NCBI RefSeq assembly: GCF_000974365.1
Contig: NZ_BAZW01000007.1
Span: forward strand, 1-64,000
Direction of reading: 5' to 3'
From: Geofilum rubicundum JCM 15548
Lineage (GTDB): Bacteria > Bacteroidota > Bacteroidia > Bacteroidales > Marinilabiliaceae
Length of the DNA stretch: 64,000 nucleotides
Below the pieces are notes generated by a model, which was given only the letters and a program-made list of their open reading frames with translations, ran no database searches and was not told where the DNA came from. Shown here in pieces: positions 49,565 to 58,660 of this stretch (position 1 is the stretch's first letter; every line of letters starts with the position of its first letter). Both the position numbers and the translations under genes were made by a program.

Positions 49565-50986
49565 TTATCGGATCAGCTGTTCCCGGTTGGTATCTAATTT
49601 TAAGAAAATGAAAAGCAGAATGGAAAATCCCCAAAGGGAGGAGCCGCCATAGCTAAAAAAGGGAAGCGGAATTCCAATAACCGGAGCCAGTCCAATGGTC
49701 ATACCAATGTTAATGGTGACGTGAAAAAAGAATAGGGCGGCCACGCTGTAGCCGTATATTCGACTGAAAGAGGAGTGTTGTTGCTCCGCAAGGAATACCA
49801 GACGCATCAATAGCAATAGAAACAGGATGACTACAGCCGAGGTGCCAAGAAATCCCCACTCTTCCCCCACGGTGCAAAAAATAAAGTCGGTGCTCTGTTC
49901 GGGTACAAAGTTGAATTTTGTTTGGGTGCCCTGAAGAAATCCTTTGCCTGAAAATCCGCCGGAGCCGATGGCAATTTTAGATTGGTTCACATTGTAACCC
50001 GCGCCCAGCGGATCTTCCTTTAGATTGAGCAAGACCAGAATACGGGATTGCTGATAGTCCCCCAACATTTTCTCATAAAAATAGTCGGACGAGTAAGCAA
50101 AGGCAATGGATCCCCAAAACAGGAGTAAATAGGTACCAATGACACGGATTCTTCTCAGCAATCCTTTGACTCCCAGCACCAGGCTGGCCAGGAACATGCC
50201 TGTCAACAGGGCCCAGTCATGGTTGGGAGCACCGGTATCTGTTTTAAAAATGAGCGCCCCTAAACCATAGCCCACAGCGGCAATGATCAAAGCTATCAAC
50301 AGGTCTTTCTTAATTTTTTGGAAAAAGAGCAGGGCGAAAAAGGCAGCAGCCAGCAGGATGAGAATGGTGTAGTTGGGAATGAGCAGGGTCAGGATGAAAA
50401 TAAGGACGCCCAACAGGCCAAAAACCAATATGTAAGGGGTCATTCCTTCTCTGAAAAATACCAGTAAAAAAGCAAAGAAGACCAGACCGGAACCCGTGTC
50501 ATTCTGCAGAATTATAATGGCAATGGGAAAAAGCCATATGGCACAAAGCAAAAGTACATCAGAAGGTTTACTGAAGGAAAACTGAAATTTGCTCAGGACT
50601 CTGGCAATGGTGAGGGCTGTGGCCACCTTGGCCAATTCAACGGGTTGAAAACGAAAGGAGCCAAATTGAAACCATGATTTGGCGGAGTTGATTTCAACGC
50701 CGACAAAGATGACCATCAGGAGCATCAAAGTCGTGATAATGTAAAAGATATAGGAGAATTCCACGAAGAACTTGCTGTCGATGAGCATCAGTACCCCAAT
50801 GGTCAGAAAGGAAATACCTATCCACATCAATTGCTTGACATACTCCTTTCCGGGGGCAAAAAAGAGCTGACTATCGGGATCCGTATTGGCGGCATAGATA
50901 TTGAGCCAGCCAAAGCCTACCAGGATAAGATACAGCAAAACCGTTATCCAGTCTATTGATTTTATGGAACTACTCTTTGTCGTCAT
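49565..50986 (-). CDS. rodA: Rod-shape SEDS glycosyltransferase RodA
   Basis: RodA polymerises peptidoglycan glycan strands during cell elongation, working with PBP2. The 473-residue membrane protein has about ten or more helices, the SEDS signatures FRFQPVELAKVA and the C-terminal PVIGIPLPFFSYGGSS. It is longer than E. coli RodA because of an extra hydrophobic stretch (about residues 205-285). The start overlaps the end of the PBP2 gene by 17 bp. It is the last gene of the cluster. Confidence 0.95.
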   Translation of the reverse strand: MTTKSSSIKSIDWITVLLYLILVGFGWLNIYAANTDPDSQLFFAPGKEYVKQLMWIGISFLTIGVLMLIDSKFFVEFSYIFYIITTLMLLMVIFVGVEINSAKSWFQFGSFRFQPVELAKVATALTIARVLSKFQFSFSKPSDVLLLCAIWLFPIAIIILQNDTGSGLVFFAFLLVFFREGMTPYILVFGLLGVLIFILTLLIPNYTILILLAAAFFALLFFQKIKKDLLIALIIAAVGYGLGALIFKTDTGAPNHDWALLTGMFLASLVLGVKGLLRRIRVIGTYLLLFWGSIAFAYSSDYFYEKMLGDYQQSRILVLLNLKEDPLGAGYNVNQSKIAIGSGGFSGKGFLQGTQTKFNFVPEQSTDFIFCTVGEEWGFLGTSAVVILFLLLLMRLVFLAEQQHSSFSRIYGYSVAALFFFHVTINIGMTIGLAPVIGIPLPFFSYGGSSLWGFSILLFIFLKLDTNREQLIR

Positions 50987-52814
50987 GGATTAAGTCTGCG
51001 TTCAACATCCTTTGTTCAAGCCATACGCGTGAAGCGTGAATGTTCTCGTTTAAATATTTTTCGATCATCAAACTGGCAATCGGGGCCGCCCAGGTGGAGC
51101 CGTAACCGGCGTTTTCCACATAGACCGCAATCGCTATTTTGGGGTCATGCTTAGGGGCAAAAGCGACAAAAATACTGTGGTTCTCGCCATGGGGGTTTTG
51201 GGCCGTACCGGTTTTTCCACACACTTCTATGCCCGGAATTCTGGCGATGCGGGCCGTGGATCCAAAGTCGCCCAAAATGGCCTGCTCCATGCCTTCAATA
51301 ACGGGCTCAAAATGAATGGAGTCAATACCCGTTTGATGTCTTTCTTTAAATCGGGAGGGTATGGTGTCGTTGTCAATGCTCTTTATGACATGCGGTGTTA
51401 AATAGTAGCCCCTGTTGGCGATGGCAGCCGTCATATTGGCCATTTGTATGGGGGTGGTCAAAATCTCTCCTTGTCCGATCGACAAAGATAATACCGTGAG
51501 TGACCCCCAGCTTCCGTTATAGATACGGTCATAGTAGGCTCTGCCCGGAACAAAGCCTCTGTTTTCATTGAAGAAATCACTTCCCAGTTGATTCCCAAAG
51601 CCAAAATTCAATAAATACGCTTTCCATTTTTCCATGCCGACTTTGGGTGACCCTAGAGCCGGATTGTCCAAAACGTTTCTGAAAACATAACAGTAATAGG
51701 CATTGCAGGAATTGGCCAGCGAGGGCACCAGGTCGAGCGGAGAGCGGTGCGGGTGGCATCCAATGTGAATGCCGCGCGCATGAAACCCGTTGTTGCAGCT
51801 GTAGCTTGTAGAAGGTCTTAAGACGCCTTCCTGCATTCCAATGAGGGCCATGACGGCTTTAAAGGTCGATCCGGGCGGGTAGCCCGACATGATGGCGCGG
51901 TTGAGAAGGGGAAACAAGGTGTCGTTCGATAATCCGGGGAAGTTTCGGGACCTTCCACGCCCTACCAGTAAGGACGGGTCATAGCCGGGACTGGAGACCA
52001 TGCTGAGGATTTCGCCTGTGGAGGGCTCAATGGCCACCACACTGCCACTCTTGTTCTGCATCAGCATTTCGCCATAGGCCTGAAGGTCAATGTCTAAAGT
52101 GAGCGTGACGTCTTTGCCTGCCACAGCTGTGGTGTCTATTCTTCCCCCTCGCATGGGGCCTTTTTCGCGACCATGTACGTCGACCATCACGTAGCGTGCC
52201 CCTTTCTTACCTCGTAAAAATGTCTCGTAGGTGGTTTCTATCCCGCTAACGCCGGTATAATCTCCTGGTGCATAGTAGGAGTCCCGGTTGATCTTCTGTT
52301 CGTTGGCTTCGGCCACATATCCAAGAACGTGCGCTGCATGGGGATATTCGTATTTGCGTACAATCCTTCGTTGGGCAAAGAACCCTTTGAATTGGTACAT
52401 CTTTTCTTGTAGAACAGCGTATTGCTCCGCAGGCAGCTGCTTGTAGAAGACCGATGGTTTGAAACTGGATATTTTTCTGTTTCTGAGATTTGTACGAACC
52501 TCCTCCAGAATTTCCGTGACTTTTTCCAGGGGCAGACCAATGGCCCTGCTGAATTCCAGGGTGTCAAAGGGGACGACATCTCTGGGGACAATCATGATGT
52601 CATAAACCGGCTGGTTGGAGACCATCAATTGGCCATTGCGATCATAGATGAGTCCTCTGGAGGGATATTGTGTGAGTTTACGTTGGGTGTTGCTTTCTGC
52701 AAAATATTTGTACGAGGGGTCAATGACCTGCAACATAAACAGCTGGATGATGAAGATCATCCCTACCATTGCAAAGGCAATATTTATGATTATGGCTCTG
52801 TTACTGTTTCCCAC
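50970..52814 (-). CDS. mrdA: Penicillin-binding protein 2 (elongation transpeptidase)
   Basis: The class B transpeptidase of the elongasome. After one N-terminal membrane helix the 614-residue protein has a pedestal domain with RGLIYDRNGQL and a transpeptidase domain. The active-site motifs are intact: STFK (nucleophile serine), SNSCNAYY (SxN) and KTGTAQ. An inserted segment with cysteines and histidines (CNNGFHARGIHIGCHPH) lies between the first two motifs. It follows mreD by 16 bp and overlaps rodA, as expected for its obligate partner. Confidence 0.95.
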   Translation of the reverse strand: MGNSNRAIIINIAFAMVGMIFIIQLFMLQVIDPSYKYFAESNTQRKLTQYPSRGLIYDRNGQLMVSNQPVYDIMIVPRDVVPFDTLEFSRAIGLPLEKVTEILEEVRTNLRNRKISSFKPSVFYKQLPAEQYAVLQEKMYQFKGFFAQRRIVRKYEYPHAAHVLGYVAEANEQKINRDSYYAPGDYTGVSGIETTYETFLRGKKGARYVMVDVHGREKGPMRGGRIDTTAVAGKDVTLTLDIDLQAYGEMLMQNKSGSVVAIEPSTGEILSMVSSPGYDPSLLVGRGRSRNFPGLSNDTLFPLLNRAIMSGYPPGSTFKAVMALIGMQEGVLRPSTSYSCNNGFHARGIHIGCHPHRSPLDLVPSLANSCNAYYCYVFRNVLDNPALGSPKVGMEKWKAYLLNFGFGNQLGSDFFNENRGFVPGRAYYDRIYNGSWGSLTVLSLSIGQGEILTTPIQMANMTAAIANRGYYLTPHVIKSIDNDTIPSRFKERHQTGIDSIHFEPVIEGMEQAILGDFGSTARIARIPGIEVCGKTGTAQNPHGENHSIFVAFAPKHDPKIAIAVYVENAGYGSTWAAPIASLMIEKYLNENIHASRVWLEQRMLNADLIHDDKE

Positions 52815-52830
52815 GATTCTAAAAATAGGT

Positions 52831-53349
52831 TTAGATTCTTCTTCTTTCCCGACTGCTGAATAACTGTGCTATCATAATGACTACTAACGTAACAAGTGAA
52901 CTTAAAATTGTCTTCCATAAAGTAGCCAAGAAATTCTCAAAGGAAAATGCTTCCACAATAAAGAGAAAGAGGTGATGGGCCAGCACCGCCAGAAGGGTGT
53001 ATTTTAAAAACCAGCCCAGACCAAAATGTGAGGTCACCGGAAGACTGCCCGGTTCATAACCATCGCGCGGTGCAAAGAACCTCAAAAGAAAGGGGCGTAA
53101 AAAGGCTAAAAACACCGTTGCCGAGGCATGAAGGCCAATGGTGTTGAGAAAAGTATCCATGATCAGCCCGGTAGCAAAAGCCAAAACAAGCAATAGCCAG
53201 TTGGGCATTTCAACGGGCAATATAAGAATGAACAGTACATATAGCCAAGGATTGATATAACCTCCCAGGTTGAGGTTGTTGAGCACCAAAACCTGCACCA
53301 GCAGGATGGCTATAAAACTAAGCAGGTATCGTCCCAGGTGATTAATCAT
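52831..53349 (-). CDS. mreD: Rod shape-determining protein MreD
   Basis: A 172-residue inner-membrane protein with about five helices, poorly conserved as usual for MreD; recognised by size, topology and position between mreC and pbp2. The LDTxG-like VVLA/FATGLIMDTFLNTIGLHA segment is typical. Its start overlaps the mreC end by 8 bp. Confidence 0.88.
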   Translation of the reverse strand: MINHLGRYLLSFIAILLVQVLVLNNLNLGGYINPWLYVLFILILPVEMPNWLLLVLAFATGLIMDTFLNTIGLHASATVFLAFLRPFLLRFFAPRDGYEPGSLPVTSHFGLGWFLKYTLLAVLAHHLFLFIVEAFSFENFLATLWKTILSSLVTLVVIMIAQLFSSRERRRI

Positions 53350-54199
53350 TGTTTGTTAGTTTTTCCAGTTCTTGCTGTTCATCACGTGTTATTTTCTCCA
53401 CGGTTTCAACATAGGTGAGACTTTTGAAGTCAATGGATAGTTTTACTCTGATGACATAAAATCCCTCCCCCTGATTAAGTTCAAAATCATCAATGGTTCC
53501 TATGAGAATGCCTTCCGGAAACAGGGCCGAATAGCCACTGGTAACCACTGCGTCGCCCACCGATACTTTGGCATGAGCAGGTATTTCGTTAAGAATGGCA
53601 TGTTGGTAAGAGTTGCCGTCCCATTCCAGTGATCCAAAATGATTGGACTCTCTCAGTCGGGCCGATATTTTTAACTGGGTGTTTAAGAGAGAGATGACGG
53701 TGGCGTAATTCGGCGAAACGTGGCGCACCACCCCGACCAGTCCCCTGGCCGAAATCACGCCCATCTCAGGACGGATGCCCTGCTTAGATCCTTTATTAAT
53801 GGTGATGTAATTGTGAAATTTGTTTACGGAACTGTTAATGACTTTGGCCGGGCGGTAAAGGTATTGAATGGAATCTGCGGTTTGTCTGTTTTCGGGAACA
53901 GGTTCGTTTAAGCGATAGGTATTTTCCGGCAGTTGGGTCCGAAGAAAAGCATTTTCGCGGGACAGTTCCTCATTGGCCCGTTTCAGACTGAAATAATCTG
54001 TGAAGTTGCCAGAAATTTCAAGGACGCTTGCTGCAAATTTGCTGGAAGAATTGACAAAGGTCTGATTGTGATAGTGGTTGTAATTAACCAGCAGGTAGAA
54101 GCTGATTGTTTCGAACAAAAGAAACAGAAAAAACAGGTGATACCTTATGATGAACCGGATAAAGTTTCTCATGGTGCTGAAACAGTTGTTTTGTTTCAA
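53342..54199 (-). CDS. mreC: Rod shape-determining protein MreC
   Basis: MreC links cytoplasmic MreB to the periplasmic synthases and activates PBP2. The 285 residues comprise an N-terminal membrane helix, a short coiled coil (LKRANEELSRENAFLRTQL) and the periplasmic double beta-barrel (KGSKQGIRPEMGVISARGLVGVV and GDAVVTSGYSALFPEGILIG). It lies downstream of mreB with a hairpin in the 78-bp gap. Confidence 0.95.
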   Translation of the reverse strand: MKQNNCFSTMRNFIRFIIRYHLFFLFLLFETISFYLLVNYNHYHNQTFVNSSSKFAASVLEISGNFTDYFSLKRANEELSRENAFLRTQLPENTYRLNEPVPENRQTADSIQYLYRPAKVINSSVNKFHNYITINKGSKQGIRPEMGVISARGLVGVVRHVSPNYATVISLLNTQLKISARLRESNHFGSLEWDGNSYQHAILNEIPAHAKVSVGDAVVTSGYSALFPEGILIGTIDDFELNQGEGFYVIRVKLSIDFKSLTYVETVEKITRDEQQELEKLTNND

Positions 54200-54204
54200 A
54201 TAAA

Positions 54205-54229
54205 TCCGAATAGCCTCAGGCTATTCGGA
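54205..54229 (-). terminator. Hairpin between mreB and mreC
   Basis: A perfect palindrome with 12-nt arms (TCCGAATAGCCT and AGGCTATTCGGA) around one base. On the minus strand it is followed by TTTATTT, so it could partly terminate transcription after mreB and lower mreC expression, or protect the mreB mRNA end. Confidence 0.6.
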
Positions 54230-54277
54230 AAAGTAGTTATATGATTTGAAGGCATCCGGCTGGGGGACACCGTTCTG

Positions 54278-55303
54278 CTATCGTAACAAAAATGAGAATT
54301 TATGCCTGTTTTTAAGGGCAATTCCGGTGCCTCTTGCAACCGCGTGCAGCGGATTCTCTGCAATGTGGAAGGGAATGTTGAGCTTATGGGTCAGTCGCTT
54401 ATCCAAACCTCTCAGTAAAGCCCCGCCACCAGCCAGGTAAATGCCTTTTCTCACAATATCAGCATACAATTCAGGAGGCGTTTGCTCCAGGGCATTCAGA
54501 ATGGCCGTCTCCATTTTAGAGATGGATTTCTCCAGACAATGCGAAATCTCCTGATAAGAAACGGGTACCTCAATAGGCAGTGCGGTCATCTGATTGGGGC
54601 CGCTGACGATATAGTCGACCGGTGGTTCGTCCAACTCAGGCAGGGCAGAACCCACCCGGATTTTAATTTCCTCCGCCGTGCGCTCACCAATCTTGATGTT
54701 GTGCTGACGCCGCATGTATTCCATGATGTCTGCTGTCAGGTCGTCACCCGCAATCCGAATGGATTTATTGGTCACAATACCGCCCAGCGAAATAACGGCA
54801 ATCTCTGTTGAGCCCCCGCCAATATCTACCACCATATGGCCCTCCGGCGCTTCCACATCCAGGCCAATTCCCAGTGCTGCAGCCATGGGCTCATAGATCA
54901 TGTAAACTTCCCTTCCACCGGCATGTTCTGCAGAGTCTCTTACGGCCCGGATTTCCACTTCGGTACTTCCGGAAGGGATACAGACAACGATGGTCAGCGA
55001 AGGGGTAAAGAGGCGTTTTTTGTTCTGATCAATCATCTTGATCATGCCTCTGATCATTTGCTCGGCGGCGTTAAAATCTGCAATTACGCCATCCCTCAGG
55101 GGGCGTATGGTGTATATATTGTCATGCGTCTTCCCATGCATTTGGCGGGCTTTTTCACCAATGGCCACCAGCTTGTCGCTACGTCGGTCTAAGGCTACTA
55201 TACTGGGCTCATCCACCACAATTTTATCATTGTGAATGATGATGGTATTGGCGGTTCCCAGGTCCATTGCCAACTCCTGAGACAAAAAAGAGAACAATCC
55301 CAT
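54278..55303 (-). CDS. mreB: Rod shape-determining protein MreB
   Basis: The bacterial actin that directs the elongasome. The 341 residues are standard. It starts MGLFSFLSQELAMDLGTANT, carries the ATP-binding phosphate loops (DLGTANT and VVDIGGGSTEIAVISLGG), the adenosine motif GIYLAGGGALLRG, and membrane-proximal hydrophobic residues. It begins 13 bp downstream of purH, so it is probably co-transcribed with that purine gene. Confidence 0.97.
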   Translation of the reverse strand: MGLFSFLSQELAMDLGTANTIIIHNDKIVVDEPSIVALDRRSDKLVAIGEKARQMHGKTHDNIYTIRPLRDGVIADFNAAEQMIRGMIKMIDQNKKRLFTPSLTIVVCIPSGSTEVEIRAVRDSAEHAGGREVYMIYEPMAAALGIGLDVEAPEGHMVVDIGGGSTEIAVISLGGIVTNKSIRIAGDDLTADIMEYMRRQHNIKIGERTAEEIKIRVGSALPELDEPPVDYIVSGPNQMTALPIEVPVSYQEISHCLEKSISKMETAILNALEQTPPELYADIVRKGIYLAGGGALLRGLDKRLTHKLNIPFHIAENPLHAVARGTGIALKNRHKFSFLLR

Positions 55304-55316
55304 TTATATTGTTTTA

Positions 55317-56840
55317 TTAATGTTTGAAATGACGGTTCCCTGTTAATACCATGGAAACGTTGTTAAGGTTACAAAATTCGATGGTTTCATTGTCGCGAAT
55401 GGAACCACCCGGTTGAATCACCGATGTAACGCCAGCTTTTTGCGCAATTTCCACCGAATCCGCAAAGGGGAAAAAAGCATCTGAGGCCATGACCGATCCA
55501 TTCAAATCAAATTCAAAGGAGCCGGCCTTACTAATGGCATGCTTGAGGGCATCCACTCTGGATGTTTGTCCCACCCCACTGGCAATCAATTGCTTGTTTT
55601 TGGCCAGCACAATGGCATTCGATTTCGAATGCTTGACAATTTTGTTGGCAAAAATCAGGTCTTCTACTTCCTGCGTTGAGGGTGCCGTTTTGGTCACTGT
55701 TTTCAGGTCGCCGGCCGATTCGGTCTTATTGTCAGCATCCTGTATTAATACGCCATTGAGCAGGGTGCGCGACAGCGTTTTATGTTGAATGGTCTCTTTT
55801 TGAACAAGGATGATGCGGTTCTTCTTTTTCATGAGGATTTGCAAGGCCTCACCGTCATATTCCGGCGCAATGATCACCTCAAAGAATATTTTATCCATTT
55901 CCTGAGCAGCCTCTGCATCCACTGCCACATTGGTAATGAGCACACCACCGAAGGCTGAAACCGGGTCACCGGCCAGGGCATCGTTCCAGGCCTCCACCAA
56001 TTTGGGACGTGACGCCAATCCGCAGGCATTGTTGTGTTTAAGAATGGCCACGGTGGTTTCATTGAACTCCGCAATCAGAGAAACGGCAGCGTCAATGTCC
56101 AGCAGATTGTTGTAAGAGATTTCCTTTCCGTGCAGTTGATCAAAAATTTTGTTCAGGTCGCCGTAAAACACCCCTTTTTGATGGGGGTTTTCGCCATAAC
56201 GTAAAGCGTTTTGCTGGTCAACCGCCTCACGGAAAGCAGGAAATTCACCCTTGCTGAAATAATTGTAGATGGCACTGTCGTATCCCGAAGATACGGCAAA
56301 GGCCGCAGTGGCAAAAAATTCCCTGTCCTTAAGCGAAGTCTCGCCGTTTTGTTCTTTCAAAATGTTGAGGAGCGCCCCATATTGCTGCTGGGAAGGCACA
56401 ATCACCACATCGTGGTAATTTTTGGCAGCCGCCCGGATAAGGGAAATGCCACCTATGTCAATTTTTTCAATGATACTGGCATGGTCGGCCCCCGAAGCAA
56501 CCGTTTCCTCAAAGGGATAGAGATCCACAATCACGAGGTCCAGCTCAGGAATCTCATACTCCTCCAATTGTTGCTGGTGTTGCTGGTCTTCCCGTTTAGA
56601 GAGAATACCACCAAAAACTTTGGGGTGAAGCGTTTTAACCCGCCCGCCCAAAATAGAAGGATAACCGGTCAACGATTCAACACTTGAAACCGCAACCCCC
56701 AAATTTTCAATAAAGGTCTGCGTTCCGCCTGTTGAGTATATTTTTACCCCCTGTTTGTCAAGGGTTTTCACTATTTCATCCAATCCGTCTTTATAAAAAA
56801 CAGAAATCAGGGCCGTTTTTATTTTCTTTGTTGCACTCAT
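55317..56840 (-). CDS. purH: Bifunctional AICAR formyltransferase / IMP cyclohydrolase
   Basis: PurH carries out the last two steps of IMP synthesis. The N-terminal cyclohydrolase half contains STGGTQTFIENLG, SLTGYPSILGGRVKTLHP and IDIGGISLIRAAAKN. The C-terminal transformylase half contains the catalytic KHNNACG and the terminal AFFPFADSVEIAQKAGV. The total of 507 residues is normal. It is the first gene of the cell-shape cluster and has its own promoter; purH next to mreB is common in Bacteroidota. Confidence 0.97.
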   Translation of the reverse strand: MSATKKIKTALISVFYKDGLDEIVKTLDKQGVKIYSTGGTQTFIENLGVAVSSVESLTGYPSILGGRVKTLHPKVFGGILSKREDQQHQQQLEEYEIPELDLVIVDLYPFEETVASGADHASIIEKIDIGGISLIRAAAKNYHDVVIVPSQQQYGALLNILKEQNGETSLKDREFFATAAFAVSSGYDSAIYNYFSKGEFPAFREAVDQQNALRYGENPHQKGVFYGDLNKIFDQLHGKEISYNNLLDIDAAVSLIAEFNETTVAILKHNNACGLASRPKLVEAWNDALAGDPVSAFGGVLITNVAVDAEAAQEMDKIFFEVIIAPEYDGEALQILMKKKNRIILVQKETIQHKTLSRTLLNGVLIQDADNKTESAGDLKTVTKTAPSTQEVEDLIFANKIVKHSKSNAIVLAKNKQLIASGVGQTSRVDALKHAISKAGSFEFDLNGSVMASDAFFPFADSVEIAQKAGVTSVIQPGGSIRDNETIEFCNLNNVSMVLTGNRHFKH

Positions 56841-56866
56841 TTTTCTTTAATTTCTTGGGATATTCG

Positions 56867-56897
56867 CAAAAATAAGAAAATAAGCACATTTAGCAAC
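56867..56897 (-). promoter_or_regulatory. Promoter of purH-mreBCD cluster
   Basis: On the minus strand GTTG (56897-56894) precedes TATTTTTG (56874-56867) by 19 bp, one mismatch from the Bacteroidota consensus. It lies 26 bp upstream of the purH ATG. Confidence 0.5.
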
Positions 56898-56956
56898 GTG
56901 GATTTTTGATTTTGTTTCATTTTTCTATAATCCCAAACAAACAAAGAATTGTTTTT

Positions 56957-56987
56957 TTTAATATCGTCTTATAATTCTGTAAATTTG
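56957..56987 (+). promoter_or_regulatory. Candidate promoter of the first toxin-antitoxin pair
   Basis: TTTA (56957-56960) and, 19 bp later, TAAATTTG (56980-56987) fit the promoter pattern with one mismatch. The leader would be about 145 nt. The rest of the 56841-57138 gap shows nothing else. Confidence 0.4.
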
Positions 56988-57138
56988 CATATACACAGTA
57001 TTATGTGACTTAGAATAGGATTATATGGACAAAAGGGCATGAAGCCTGATTTTAAAGTGCACCTATTCGCTATTATTGATTCGTAATCAGGGATTAATAA
57101 ACACAACAAGTGTATTCAAACCGATAAAATTTTAGATT

Positions 57139-57369
57139 ATGAACCTACAATATATTTCGGACAGCAAAGGACAGACTACTGGCGTATTCATTCCCATTAA
57201 TGAATGGAACGACCTTAAAAATAAATACAAAAATATTGAACAGGAAGAAATCAACGTTCCCGAATGGCACAAAGATTTGGTTTTAAAACGGCTTAAAGAT
57301 TATAAGCAAAATCCTGACTCTGCTATGGATTTTGATTCTGCTATGGACGATATAGAAAAAGAGCTGTAA
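57139..57369 (+). CDS. Antitoxin of a RelE/ParE-type module
   Basis: A 76-residue protein directly before a RelE/ParE-like toxin. The first about 30 residues (YISDSKGQTTGVFIPINEWNDLKNKY) look like a short Phd/YefM-like beta-helix DNA-binding part. The acidic C-terminal half (DFDSAMDDIEKEL) would wrap the toxin. The stop overlaps the toxin ATG (TAATG). Such modules usually repress their own promoter. Confidence 0.75.
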   Translation: MNLQYISDSKGQTTGVFIPINEWNDLKNKYKNIEQEEINVPEWHKDLVLKRLKDYKQNPDSAMDFDSAMDDIEKEL

Positions 57370-57665
57370 TGTATAAGTCTATAATCCTACCTCTTGCAAA
57401 AGAAGATATTCGAGAAGCTGCCATATGGTACAACAAACAGCAAAAAGGACTTGGTAAAAGATTTACTGCTGAAGTACGCGAGAATGTCCATTTTATCAGG
57501 CAAAACCCTGAAGCTTCAAATATTCGTTATGAAAATGTAAGAATTACCGTTTTAAACGTGTTCCCGTTTATGGTTCACTATACCATCGACGAACAGGACA
57601 AAACAATAATCGTTTCGGCTGTTCTGCATACAAGTAGAAATCCCGAACTCTGGAAAAATAGGTGA
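57369..57665 (+). CDS. RelE/ParE-superfamily toxin
   Basis: A 98-residue protein of the RelE/ParE fold: an N-terminal helix pair (LAKEDIREAAIWYNKQQKGLGKRF) and a C-terminal beta-sheet (NVFPFMVHYTIDEQDKTIIVSAVLHTSRNP). The ending HTSRNPELW matches ParE-like family members. It lacks an obvious full set of RelE RNase residues, so the target (ribosome or gyrase) is open. Coupled to the upstream antitoxin by a one-base overlap. Confidence 0.85.
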   Translation: MYKSIILPLAKEDIREAAIWYNKQQKGLGKRFTAEVRENVHFIRQNPEASNIRYENVRITVLNVFPFMVHYTIDEQDKTIIVSAVLHTSRNPELWKNR

Positions 57666-58092
57666 ATTGAAAATTGTATCCTTATCTCCTCTAATATTTT
57701 TAATGTATTAATCTATAAGTTAAAAATTTAACCAATAATTTAAATGCCAATTGTTAGGTTTTGTTTTTCATTTTTAATGAGGTGTTTTTGTATAGACAAT
57801 GTTTTTGTAGCATTTTAGCATCTTAAAGGTTCTGAAAAGGGAAGGATCGATAAGTTGCTTGCTTAAGCCAAAAGGATGATCCGGGACGAACTCGGTCAAA
57901 TCGTTGGTGCTTTTGGAGTTGTTATTGGCAGGTACGAAGGGAGGAGATTACATCGTCGGTTGTGATTGCAAAAAGAAAATGTCGGATGCTCTTGATATCT
58001 TTGGACTCAAAATAAGATATTTTACAAGACTTCCATTATGCTCAAGAGATGCTAAAATGAGATTTGGCCTATGGTTCTTAAAATGTAAAATT
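57666..58092. other. Intergenic region between two toxin-antitoxin pairs
   Basis: 427 bp, AT-rich at first. From about 57840 to 57950 the composition becomes more GC-rich. One frame there reads AKRMIRDELGQIVGAF and ends at a stop near 57970. It might be a scrap of a mobile gene, but I cannot identify it. No promoter with both elements was found. Confidence 0.35.
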
Positions 58093-58320
58093 ATGGAAGC
58101 AGCAAATTTAAACATAAACTTACCGCTTAATTTTAATCAGGTTGTTGACCTTGTTCGACAATTGCCTTACAACGAAAAACTTAAATTAAGTGAAGTATTG
58201 AAAAAAGAGACCAAGCAAAAAAAGGAGAACAATAATATATTGACCCATTTTGCAAGTGAAAAAGTATTGGCCAAAGATTGGCTGTTACCCGAAGAAGATG
58301 AAGCATGGAAAGATTTGTAA
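58093..58320 (+). CDS. Antitoxin of a PemK/MazF-type module
   Basis: The frame is open from 57904, but ATG 58093 (MEAANLNINLPLNFNQVV) gives a compact 75-residue protein like the DUF2281-type antitoxins found before PemK/MazF toxins. It has an N-terminal beta-strand, a helix (QVVDLVRQLPYNEKLKLSEVL) and an acidic C-terminal tail (DWLLPEEDEAWKDL) suited to bind the toxin. It overlaps the toxin gene by 16 bp. Confidence 0.72.
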   Translation: MEAANLNINLPLNFNQVVDLVRQLPYNEKLKLSEVLKKETKQKKENNNILTHFASEKVLAKDWLLPEEDEAWKDL

Positions 58321-58658
58321 AAGGCGATATTGTTGTTCTGCCATTTCCCTATTCCGATTTGTCAAGTTCTAAGAAAAGGCCTGCAATGGTGTTGGCTGAC
58401 CTGAAAGGCGAAGACATTTTTCTATGCCAGATTACAAGCCAGTTTGCAGTAAAGGATAATTACGCGATTTGTTTGAGCGATTCCGATTTTATAAAAGGTT
58501 CCTTAAACAAATCCAGTAACATACGGCCGAACAGGCTATTTACTGCCGAGAAAAGCATAATAATCCGTAATATCGGAACGGTTAAATCTGAAGTATTCGA
58601 AAAAGTTACTAATAAACTTTTTGATATCATAAAGCCAGGGAAAAGACAGAACAATTGA
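58305..58658 (+). CDS. PemK/MazF-family mRNA interferase toxin
   Basis: A 117-residue protein with the PemK/MazF N-terminal signature KGDIVVLPFPYSDLSSSKKRPAMVL and a later RPNRLFTAEKSIIIRNIG. By family it is a ribosome-independent endoribonuclease. It overlaps its antitoxin by 16 bp. The stop lies right at the edge of the transposase remnant, so the last few residues may have been altered by an insertion or deletion event. Confidence 0.85.
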   Translation: MERFVKGDIVVLPFPYSDLSSSKKRPAMVLADLKGEDIFLCQITSQFAVKDNYAICLSDSDFIKGSLNKSSNIRPNRLFTAEKSIIIRNIGTVKSEVFEKVTNKLFDIIKPGKRQNN

Positions 58659-58660
58659 TA

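Noticed and set aside
57904-58092. Extended N-terminus for the second antitoxin
   Set aside because: The upstream 63 residues have unlike composition and no antitoxin features; ATG 58093 gives the family length.
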